DNA of 64,000 nt from Histoplasma ohiense (lineage: Eukaryota; Ascomycota; Eurotiomycetes; Onygenales; Ajellomycetaceae), in assembly GCA_017607445.1 (NCBI GenBank), contig JAEVHH010000002.1:7532001-7596000 (forward strand). Reading direction: 5' to 3'. Position 1 is the first letter of the stretch, and every line of letters begins with the position of its first letter. Below the pieces are notes generated by a model, which did not search any database, was not told where the DNA came from, and saw only the letters and a program-made list of their open reading frames with translations. Below, piece after piece: positions 54,429 through 64,000 of this stretch. A program made the translations under genes and the position numbers.

Positions 54429-57315
54429 GATACTTTGAGGGGGAAATATAACGAGCGAGACGATAGCAACCGGTGATTAGGAGGATCGCCGTGAGCCAAA
54501 AGTTGCACACCACGAATGCATGCTCGATGTAAATAAGGGAAGACCGGCTAGTGGGATCGTCTTCGGTATTTGCCAGCAGCCGGCTGGGTATTAAGCAGAT
54601 GGGAGGCGAGGATGAGGGTAGGAGGAGGAAGACCACAGAGAGGGAGTGGTGATGAGTGAGACTCGAGGAGACGGCCACCAACCAAACCAACTGGCATGCA
54701 AGATGATCACGTCCGGTGGCCAGCCATGAAAACGCGACAAGGGACGCACGCGGATGAGCAGCAGACCAAGAACAGGACGGGCGAGAGGGTTGCCTTGCTT
54801 GTCTCCAGCAGGTCTCCAGCAGGTCTCCAGGACAAATGGAGGATGTTGGTTTGGCGAGGAGAGCAATATTAATAAGACCGCGGCTGATACAGCGGTACGG
54901 TAACGCTGTGGTAACCCATCAGTACAAGGCCTGGGCGGCAGGTTGGGTGTTGGCCGCATCGTCTGTAATGTATGGTAAGATCAGATCCCCCGGCAAGTCA
55001 CCTGATGCTGGTCCTTATCCTGTGATCTTTTGACGATGATCAGCTTCATATTGCATATTGCTGCTTCACTCCCCGTCTGCTTGCGTATACTAGTACTCCT
55101 TGTTTGCAATAAGTTGGTCTGGCGCATTTATGAGGCACCACGGCCAGCAGGAACTTACCCATCATGGATTACTAGTATGCATAAGCATCCATTTCTTATC
55201 CCTGGTTCTCGATATAGAGCACCCACGGCCACACCCATCGAATGGCTCCTCTCCAAAACACAATTGATCATCCTGATTCATCCAGAAGTTCTGGCCTGCC
55301 TCAACGGTCTACAAGATCCCGCTTCCTGCGTGGGACGTTCCCTACCCAATAAACGGGGGCTTTTATGCTGACTCGGCTCTTTGTGTCCACCTCGTCTTCT
55401 ACAAGCATAGAACCTCCAATATGTACTGGACATACATGTACATGTACATACATACCTGCAAGGCTGCCAGCCCCACTGCATCTTTGACTGGCTGAGAAAT
55501 CGGGTTGATCAACTATATGGACCAGAATTAAAGAGCTGAAATCGCGTAGACTTCGAGTTATTATTGTGCGCAAATATATTCGGTTAAACGGAATTGAGGA
55601 AAGAAGTTTTGGATTTCCGAACCCTTCCCAGCCAACAATGACAATCAAAATTACGGACAAAAAATGCCGCGCCAACACAAATAAGCCCGACAAAGCTCAA
55701 GCAAAAGGGAAGGGAGAAAAGCAATGCTGAAACTCGTTTTTGCCGGGGAGGTAAAATAAATAATGAGACCGGGAAATGACGATCAGACAACAAGCAATGC
55801 TTGTTGGTGCTGGCGCTGGTGCTTCTTGAACGCGCTTATTGCAAATTTCCGATTTTTCGGAAGGAATATGAGACAGAGAGCTATTTATATACCCTTGCGC
55901 ATCATTATCGAAACAGCCATCATTAAACTCTCTACTACGCGTACATCGGGCCAATGTGGACTTTTTCATTTTAATGCGCTCTTGTGCTAACTGCGTGCAG
56001 AGTTTCATTCACGATACCTTTTTTCCCATCCCAGAACTTCCCGACTGTTAGATCAAATGAGAATATCATTGATGTTTCAGTGGCGAGTAGCGATGGAATT
56101 CATCTATTTTGGATAAGGTTTTCCCCTGTGTAGACATTTCGGCGATGAAAAATGTTTTCAACAAAGCCGGGACATCATGGATCCTCCATCCGAATACCCG
56201 CACTTAACACCCGGACGGATCTACCCGCCCTTGGTCAATCTGACTACTGATGTCAGGTCTAACCTTGTGCGGAAAAGAAACCAAAAAAGAAAATAGAGAG
56301 AGAGGAAGGAAATCTACAAACGGGTGCAGTGGTTGAACTACGAATATTTTCCTTTTATCGAACAGCTCGAAGGCCTCTGGCTAGTTTGGGACATTACTGC
56401 ACTGCTGCAAATGAACAACGGCCTGGCGAGGAAGTGAAAAAGCAGTGACACCGTTCGACAATATGTCCCGGGTCGGTTTTGAACTTGACATGCGTCGGTT
56501 TTCGTTGGCTTTGGAGCCAGAGTTACATCCGCATCCGCAAGACAGACCGGCTGGCTGATCCCGTTTGTTTCTTCTCAGGATATCGCTTTATGCGCTAGCC
56601 TCGGGGCTTTCCTGAGGGAATGCTGGCGACGTGTACCGTTGAGGCCGGGGATGCACTGTGATTGCAGGTCTATTTGACAAAGGAAGAGGATGGAAGGGGC
56701 GGATGGATAAACTTGGTCCATCCGGATAGGGAACACTCTTAGACGGACAAAAGAGCTTAACATTCATTTATACTCGGTATTCGGCTTGTTCGAATGGTTG
56801 CTGTGAACTTCTCACATCTTCAATCGTACCGTGCGATGGCATCTAGTAATGTTCATGGCCGACCACACTGGAAGAACGCCTAAATATTGCCATGATAGGG
56901 AAATCATTTACGGACTAGTATGCTTCAACATAAATTGCACTCAGGAGAAGCACATTTAGCATTATGGTGATGAGGATACATACATAGCATACGAAATCAT
57001 CTTGACAGTGCCTTAGAGCCTATTGTTCGGTACATCTTAATTCCCCACATCAATTTCCAATCGAATAGGCTGCTGTATCAGACCACTCTATGTATTCCAC
57101 AGACTTGAACTAGGTTTATCGCGGAGTCCATCTTTGTCTATCTAGATCTCGTGGCGGGTCGGCGCGTCTATTGCCGGGCTGGCGCCAACCCGCCGCAACC
57201 TTATCTCGCGATTTGGCGCTTTTAAACCTCCCACATCTCCCACCCTGGGGCAAATCCGACGTCAACATGCGACGAACATGCCCACGACGTGACGTCAAGT
57301 ACCATTCACCCTTGT
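54429..57315. other. gene-free stretch, 2.9 kb
   Basis: Divergent promoters at both ends and no supported gene inside. A perfect 14-bp palindrome TACATGTACATGTA lies at about 55433-55446. Three tandem GTCTCCAGCAG-like units lie at about 54800-54830. Open frames are short and unrecognised. Confidence 0.5.
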
Positions 57316-59611
57316 ATGATGTCAGGGCCTGTTGCCCTGCATTCAAAGTATGCGATTAAGATTACCGTCCTCATTGGGCGGCTCCCCCTCTCCGCTTCTC
57401 CCTGCCGACACAGCGCAAAACAAGCCCTCTTACAACCAACCATAAATGGCCTCCCAGTGCAATCATCGCAGACTTTTCACCATGTGTCACGCACACCAAA
57501 TTTAAATTTGTGCAAAAGCTCAGCCGCCTTGATGGTCACTACGCGAGGAATGAACTCTTCTATGCTACATACAACGAGTCGCGCAGCCGGGATTGCGCAA
57601 CCTGCGCCAGCTTCTCAAGTCCCGCTTGATACCATTGAAGAGACTCTGGCATACTCGTCACTCTCCAATGCACCATTTGATATCGAAACGCCACTTGCTG
57701 GAGTCCTCGACCCAGAAGCTGATGTCGATATCCCCGCTGACATAAAGGACGTCAAGGAGGCGGTATCGCGACCACCGCCGGTTAACAGCAACTACTTGCC
57801 CCTTCCATGGAAAGGCCGATTGGGATATGTAAGTTAACCATATATTTTCTTTTAACTTTTTTTTAAAAAAAAGCTACTTAGTTTAGAGCCAATCCCAGGC
57901 CTGCCTAAACACATACTTGCGCACCTCCAACCCGCCCGTCTTCTGCGCTCGCACCTGTCGCATCTCCTCAATCCTCGAAAACCGCCATCCGCTCCAAGAC
58001 CCCACCCAGCCGGCCCACCGGACCAAAAACCGCCCTGATCTCCAGCAGCCGCCTGATATCGAGCGCGGGCTAGCATATGTGCAGTCACTAGGTCTCGCGA
58101 ATGCACGCGATATTGTGAAAATGCTCCGCTGGAATGAGCGCTATGGGATTAAATTTATGCGGCTTTCGAGCGAGATGTTTCCCTTCGCAAGTCATGTGGA
58201 GCATGGGTATAGATTGGAGCCTTTCGCATCTGATGTCCTGGCGGAGGCGGGGAGAGTTGCGGCCGAGTTGGGCCACCGGTTGACTGTTCATCCGGGTCAG
58301 GTGCGATATATCTGTTCCCCACATGTTCTTTCTTCTCAAAGTGTAATAAGTGTAATGACATTGATTGTTGAAAAAAAAAAAAAAAAGTTTACGCAATTGT
58401 CTTCGCCGCGACCAAGTGTTACCGAAAACTCCGTCCGAGATCTTGAATATCATGCTGAGATGTTACGGTTATTGAAACTGCCTCCTCAGCAGGACCGGGA
58501 TGCCGTGATGATTTTACATATGGGCGGTGTCTTTGGCGACAAGCAAGCTACCCTTGATCGTTTCCGGAAGACTTACAGGACGCTATCAGGTGAAATCAAG
58601 AATCGACTCGTTTTGGAGAACGACGATGTGAGCTGGACTGTGCACGACCTGTTGCCCATCTGCGAGGAGCTGAATATCCCTCTTGTGCTCGACTACCACC
58701 ATCACAATATCAACTTCGCTGCAGACAAGGTCCGCGAGGGGACTCTGGATATCATGACCCTCTACGACCGTATCGCCGCTACTTGGGCCAGAAAGGGAAT
58801 CACGCAGAAAATGCATTATTCTGAGCAAACGCCGTCCGCTATAACAAAAAAGCAGCGACGAAAACATAGCTCGCGTGTCCAGATGCTGCCCCCCTGCGAT
58901 CCCACTATGGATCTCATGATTGAGGCTAAGGATAAAGAACAGGCTGTCTTTGAACTTATGAGGACTTATAAACTTCCAGGCTTTGAGAAAATTAACGACA
59001 TTATACCCTTCACGCGCTCCGATGATAATAAATTTCGGGGATGCAGTAAGAAGAAGACGAAAAAGGCGACAACAACAACAGTGAAGAAGTCGTCCTCGTC
59101 GCCCTCTAAGCAGCAAGATCCTGTTGCATCAGATCATAACAATGATGTTGGTGATAGCGACGACACCACCTCGACGCTTATTCCGGAAAAAGAAGTTGGC
59201 ATGGGTGGACCAGAAGGCCGTGTCTACTGGCCTCCCGGCATGGACCAGTGGTTGCAGCCGGTCAAACGTGCGTCCAAAGCTGATATTGCGGAGACTATTG
59301 TGGCTCAAAGTAGCAGCGGCACCAGCGCACTGCTTACTTCGATCCCGACGACGCCGCGGAAAAGGGGAAGACCGAGCAAAAATAAAGATGCTGCGGCGGC
59401 TGCAAAGTCCATCGCAGGGAAACTCGCAGCGTCGAAACGGCCGAGGCCTGGAAAGATGGCTACGTTATCCTCTAGCGGTAGCAGTAGCGATAGCAACCAG
59501 AATGAAATCGCTATTGGCCCGGCTGCTACGGAAAAGGAGGCTCCGGCTACCCGTTTTTCGGGAAGAACTAGGGGGAGGAAGGTAAATTATGCGGAAGAGG
59601 GGTCTGCCTGA
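57316..59611 (+). CDS. uve1: UV-damage endonuclease (UVDE/Uve1)
   Basis: Starts alternative excision repair by nicking 5' of UV photoproducts and other lesions, in nucleus and mitochondria. Three exons: 57316-57828, 57899-58300 and 58388-59611, 712 residues. The TIM-barrel core starts at LPLPWKGRLGYACLNTYLR and continues with NERYGIKFMRLSSEMFPFAS, LTVHPGQ joined to FTQLSSPRP, VMILHMGGVFGDK, LVLENDD, PLVLDYHHHNIN and KMHYSEQTP, giving the metal-binding His and Glu residues. The first ATG of the frame is used. The 100-residue N-terminus is Ser/Arg-rich and may be mitochondrial; a later in-frame ATG at 57532 would give a shorter form. The C-terminal ~200 residues are Lys/Ser-rich with AT-hook-like RKRGRPSKNK and SGRTRGRK. 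Intron 2 (87 nt) has no in-frame stop. Confidence 0.94.
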
Positions 59612-60837
59612 CATCCTGGATTCCGCGGATGGGTTCTATGCTTGCGTTGGGGCGTTGGGAGTAGTGTAGTAATAAAGAAGGGACTTGAACATCAAAAGGC
59701 CAATGACGAAATGGAAGGCGTTAAACGGAGTATATCCGGAGGCAAAGAAGGTAGTATTGTGTAAAAATAATAAAAAAATTTGAGTACGCAGGAGAGGTCT
59801 CCATTCCTATCTTGTTAATATAGATCCCAACCTTGCCCCGCCGTGCCCTCTCCTTCTCATTCCTACCCGCCCACCCTAGTTTACTTGTCAACTCCATTCC
59901 TCCAGTTAACCAGGTGAAAATGCAAACTACCCACGGCTATAAAGGAGAACAAGGCTCCAAAACAGTGCACAAATATCCGCAGACGAAGCTTTTCCAAAGC
60001 CATTTGCGTGTGGAGATAGCAGGGACCAGCAGCTCCGATCAGGTTTGGAGACAACCAAGGCAATGGTCCGTTTGGGGACATTGCAAGACGTCGAATCAGT
60101 TCCATATATTTATATAGTTTTTCTATTTTTATAACTTATCTGGTTATTATTAATTCTACTCCGCTCGACTTTAAAGAATTCCCCTTGTCATTTGCCTTCG
60201 GAAGGCCAGAGCGCCCCAACGCCGCTGAATAAATATTTACTTAACCAAACCATCCAACATCCAACATCCAATATCCAATATCCAACAGCGCACGTCACTA
60301 AGTGCTTACAGGCACCGAAATTAATCCTTATCAGCTCTAAACACTTCCTCGAAACGTACCCACGCGCTGGCTCGCCCACCTTCTTACCGTCCGCCACCTC
60401 GCTCCCTCAACCCAGTCCTCCGACTCCGCACCACCCTTAACTACCTCCGCTTTATCCTCCCGCACACTCGCCAACGTCTTCGAACCAGATTCACAGACTT
60501 TCGCCACGATATCCTCCCGGCCTTCCGACAACAGACACATTTACGCATCTATCGGGCAATTGTCGACAGGCAGCGTGCGCAACATCGACCACATCCCCGT
60601 CAATCCAGGTACCACTGTGCATCCGTCCCTGTTGCTATTACTGCAGGCAATAGAAGGCAGACTGGATTACTATCGTATTTGTTTTCCAAAGCAAGGACTA
60701 GGAAATTTCTCAAGTTTCCGCATAGAATTAGAGGGACAACCACAAGCCATTCTCACTTCACATTTGATTATCAGAAACGTAACTCTGTACTAGGCGCCGT
60801 TGCCAGGCGCTTGAAAGATGCAGGAAGTTCTGGCCAG
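59612..60837. other. intergenic and likely 5' part of the App1-type gene
   Basis: Left part is uve1 3' flank. From about 60323 to 60608, and again from 60647 into the annotated start, frames are open and basic-residue-rich, so a 5' exon of the next gene may lie here. CATCCAA repeats occur at about 60250-60285. Confidence 0.45.
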
Positions 60838-63480
60838 ATGAAAACATCTCAGTCAGGGTCTTTGGGCCGGTACGGGACAGATTCTACAAATGACGTGGGC
60901 CCAGTATATGATTATGGATCCGGACAAGATGGTGGCGGTCGCGAGCGGGGAACACGCAGGAGGAAAGTTTATGGGTATTTGAAAGCGGCCAACGAGCTGC
61001 GGCAGTCCTATTCTGCTCAGTGGGCGCAGAAGACTCAGGATTATGATTACGATATACGCGACACTCCAGGTGGATTCCCAGAGCTCGGGACAACGAGACT
61101 TGCGGATGAGGAAATGGTTTTATTCCCCAGTTACGCGAAGAGACATGTGAGGAAGGAGCCTAAGGTGGATTATAGGGAATTAGCGCTGGAATCGCAGACT
61201 TGCCTTGATGATCCGCAGTCGATGGGGAATATGGAGTCTTGGAGAACGGAGTGGGAGAGATATGAGCATGATAATGCGATTGTGGATGTCGATGTGAGAG
61301 GGTGGATATATACGCCTCACATTGAGTCGATGAGTCGGAAAAATCGTATTCTGATTGCCCTTGCTCGACGGCTGAGTGGGATACCGGCTCCACATACAGT
61401 GTCTACAGAGAACAGGCCATCGTCGGCTTCCTTGAATGAGGAAGCAGTTGTCGATAAACAAGAGCAATCTATTATTCATTTGGCCGAGAGTAACGCGGAC
61501 CCTGAGTGGCGGGCTAATGCTAGACTGGAAGGGATATTTTCCAGACCAGAGGGCGATCAAAGTTCATCTTTTAACAGTCCAGAGGAGATAGCCGCGGCGA
61601 ACGCCAGGCTTCTGGAACGGCTTCAACCGTTTTTGGCACACCCTACTGTCAGCGTTCCCATTACGATCTTCTTTTATGACCAAAAGAACAGCCAGTCAAG
61701 AACGGTTTCGACGAATGATGGAGGCCACTTCTCGGTTCGTGCCGCCCTCGATTTTGTCCCAACCCACATCAGGGTGCTAGCTTCAGAGAATTTATCCGCT
61801 TCGGAAGAGATTACGATCACCGAATCATCGGGAATTAGTTTGATCAGTGACATTGATGATACCATTAAGCACTCCGCAATCGCAAGCGGCACGAGAGAGA
61901 TCTTCCGAAATACATTCGTTCGCAACCTTGAAGACCTTACCGTGCTGGGTGTGAAAGAATGGTATTCAAAACTAACTAAGATGGGTGTGAAGATTCATTA
62001 TGTTTCGAATTCCCCATGGCAACTGTATCCCTTCCTTCAGAAATTTTTTAGGGTGGCCGGTCTACCACCCGGGTCGTTTCATTTGAAACAGTACTCAGGG
62101 ATGCTTCAAGGTATCTTCGAACCTGCAGCGGAGAAAAAGAGACCGATATTAGAAAGCATCATGCTTGACTTTCCCAACCGCAGGTTCATCTTAGTAGGCG
62201 ATAGTGGAGAGGCAGACCTGGAAGTCTATACAGAATTAGCACTTGCTAATCCAGGTAGAATACTCGCGATATTCATTAGAGATGTGACAACGTCTCCGTC
62301 CCATAAATTTTTCGATACATCGGTTACCCAATTTGAAAGGCCGCCGACTCGAACTCCCACACATGGGCCTCCCCTTCCAGAACGTTTGGGAGATCAGGAA
62401 ACGCTCCCACCCATTTTGCCACCCCGCAACTATCCTAATCCGAAAGCTTCGGGTGATGTTGATTTAAGTGCTGGAGAAGAGCTTTCAGGGATGGATAACA
62501 AGGAGCCTTCTAACGGTACATCTGAAAGTCGGCAAATACCTCCCATAAGGCCTTCCAAACCTGCTGTTCTTCGTAGCGGGGCTGTCGAAGGATACAGAGA
62601 CAACAATGTGGACACAGTGTCGTCTAGCATTCGACGGAAGCCAGCGCCACCCCTCCCAGCAAAGCCCATAAGGTTATCCTCTTCACAATCGCAGGGACAA
62701 GCTGAACGCCTTACTCTGCCCATCCGTTCAACACAAAAATTAGCTCATACCGGCCCGCAAGTGATTAGCCGTTTCTCAACCAACGAACCCCCGGTCAATA
62801 ATGATAGTAATAATAGAAATGAGGAGAGCTACACATCTACTGTCCCAGATAAGGCTGCAAATATGTACGACCAGCTCCCGTCAGCACGACCGCAATGGAA
62901 GAGTATTCCCACCACCGCCGCCGCCGCCGCCGCCACCCACACGCCTTCGTCAACTCATCAAACCTCGTCCTCACGCCCAACAACCAAAGAACCACCCCCA
63001 CCAGTCCCCCCACCCCGGCGCAGCACAACCCAATCCTTTATAAAACAAACCTCATCAATGAACCGAACCGCCCAGAATCCCTCGGGCGCCGCTCAGGATC
63101 TGCGAATGAGTAACACAACGCTCTCCCAACCCCCGTCTTCCTCCACCGTATCAACCACCCCGCCGCGTCTTGCACGCTCAACCACCAATATACCCTCACA
63201 ATTATCCCAACCGTCGTCCTCCCCTTCCCCATACCCAAACTCGTCGATATCCTCCTCTTCAGTTACACCTGGTCCCGCGGCCGCAGCAGCGCCAATGACG
63301 TTCAATAAGCGCGAGGACATGTGGAATAGGCGCTGGGCACGGGCGAAAGAGATTTTGGACAGGCAGGGGGTTTTGCTGATGACTTGGCGGGCTGGGGATG
63401 ATGTCCATGATGTTTGCGTTGGGTTGGTGGAGAGCGCGGAACGTGAAGGGAGAGCGGGAGGGAGCGTTGAGGTGAGGTAG
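60838..63480 (+). CDS. App1-type phosphatidate phosphatase (actin patch protein family)
   Basis: From the first in-frame ATG the protein is 880 residues. The C-terminal catalytic domain (PF09949) is HAD-like: SLISDIDDTIKHSAIASGT gives the D-I-D-D-T motif (Asp at about 338), followed by VKIHYVSNSPWQLYPFLQKF, KKRPILESIMLDFP and FILVGDSGEADLEVY. Yeast App1 converts phosphatidate to diacylglycerol at cortical actin patches. The conserved N-terminal part reads GYLKAANELRQSY and EEMVLFPSYAKRHVR. The C-terminal ~300 residues are disordered with Pro-rich SH3-binding stretches (PPPPVPPPRRS) and poly-Ala, in line with binding of endocytic SH3 proteins. The coding frame is open upstream to about 60647 (LLSYLFSKARTRKFLKFPHR), so the true N-terminus probably lies in an upstream exon not fixed here. 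Confidence 0.9.
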   Translation: MKTSQSGSLGRYGTDSTNDVGPVYDYGSGQDGGGRERGTRRRKVYGYLKAANELRQSYSAQWAQKTQDYDYDIRDTPGGFPELGTTRLADEEMVLFPSYAKRHVRKEPKVDYRELALESQTCLDDPQSMGNMESWRTEWERYEHDNAIVDVDVRGWIYTPHIESMSRKNRILIALARRLSGIPAPHTVSTENRPSSASLNEEAVVDKQEQSIIHLAESNADPEWRANARLEGIFSRPEGDQSSSFNSPEEIAAANARLLERLQPFLAHPTVSVPITIFFYDQKNSQSRTVSTNDGGHFSVRAALDFVPTHIRVLASENLSASEEITITESSGISLISDIDDTIKHSAIASGTREIFRNTFVRNLEDLTVLGVKEWYSKLTKMGVKIHYVSNSPWQLYPFLQKFFRVAGLPPGSFHLKQYSGMLQGIFEPAAEKKRPILESIMLDFPNRRFILVGDSGEADLEVYTELALANPGRILAIFIRDVTTSPSHKFFDTSVTQFERPPTRTPTHGPPLPERLGDQETLPPILPPRNYPNPKASGDVDLSAGEELSGMDNKEPSNGTSESRQIPPIRPSKPAVLRSGAVEGYRDNNVDTVSSSIRRKPAPPLPAKPIRLSSSQSQGQAERLTLPIRSTQKLAHTGPQVISRFSTNEPPVNNDSNNRNEESYTSTVPDKAANMYDQLPSARPQWKSIPTTAAAAAATHTPSSTHQTSSSRPTTKEPPPPVPPPRRSTTQSFIKQTSSMNRTAQNPSGAAQDLRMSNTTLSQPPSSSTVSTTPPRLARSTTNIPSQLSQPSSSPSPYPNSSISSSSVTPGPAAAAAPMTFNKREDMWNRRWARAKEILDRQGVLLMTWRAGDDVHDVCVGLVESAEREGRAGGSVEVR

Positions 63481-63607
63481 GGTGTAGCTGGGATGGGATA
63501 TTTGCTGGGCAGTTTAGTTATTGTTGTATTTATAGAGAAATATCGTGGGCTGGATAATATAGAATCGTTTAGATATCGCTGGCGACGGAATACAGATTTT
63601 TGTTCGT

Positions 63608-63659
<52 letters not shown>

Positions 63660-64000
63660 CAGCTCAACTTCTTAAAAGTTCCATTACATCTACTGCGTAT
63701 GCTAAGGTCACCATGGCTGTCAGCGTAATCACAATGGAAAGTATCATAAATAACAAAATGTTATTTATATATTTTTTTTTTTTTTTTTTTTTTTTCTTTT
63801 GCCTCTTTTTGGGTTTTCGTTGATATCTAGACTAAAAATACATATTTCTTCGTCAAACAACCACAGCATTTAATAATATCAGGTTAGAATCAAGCAAAGG
63901 CAAACAAAATATAAATACAAATAACGGCTGCTGATCTCGCATACTTTCAACCATTCTCTCTTGTCCTAGCCCGTGCCCTTCCAATGGGCTTGGAGAGACA
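63481..64000. other. 3' flank of App1-type gene with long T/A tracts
   Basis: Contains T40 directly followed by A10 (about 63609-63658) and a T25 run near 63771-63795. No gene seen up to the window edge. Confidence 0.6.
63609..63658. repeat. T40-A10 homopolymer junction
   Basis: A T run of about 40 switches directly to an A run of about 10. Part of it could pair as a hairpin; it lies downstream of the App1-type gene. Confidence 0.85.

Overview
The window is nuclear DNA of a filamentous ascomycete. Genes are split by short GT-AG introns, they are spaced on both strands with no operons, intergenic DNA is rich in long A/T homopolymers and microsatellites, and several families are typical of Pezizomycotina (CFEM protein, UVDE, App1, BBE oxidase). 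The style of the proteins and the recurring TACTCCGTA word suggest Eurotiomycetes, possibly Onygenales. That placement is inference. I see no transposon, CRISPR array or prokaryotic feature.

Left part (1-17 kb): a decayed BTB-like fragment; vma3 (V-ATPase proteolipid, minus); an uncharacterised protein with a mitochondrial-type N-terminus (minus); pmp3 (plus); a CFEM membrane protein (plus); a HAD hydrolase of the CECR5/HDHD5 type (minus). From about 16.4 to 22.4 kb there is no intact gene, only the remains of a DUF676-type lipase.

Middle (22-38 kb) is dense with housekeeping genes: rex3 exonuclease, rpl22, glutathione peroxidase, translin, a U2 snRNA gene with no protein product, pcc1 (KEOPS), cdc14 phosphatase and a small secreted protein of unknown function. 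Several act on RNA (rex3, translin, U2, pcc1), but this is probably coincidence because they are separately transcribed.

Accessory part (38-46 kb): a broken alpha/beta-hydrolase esterase, a secreted BBE-type FAD oxidase and an NmrA/isoflavone-reductase-like gene. It looks like the remnant of a small metabolite or detoxification cluster set between conserved genes.

Right part (46-64 kb): a homeodomain protein, a polyamine-oxidase-like flavoenzyme, a serine/proline-rich conserved protein, the UV-damage endonuclease uve1 and the App1-type phosphatidate phosphatase.

Exon limits were worked out by hand from splice signals, reading phase and family alignment from memory. All multi-exon models close in frame. 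No database search was possible.
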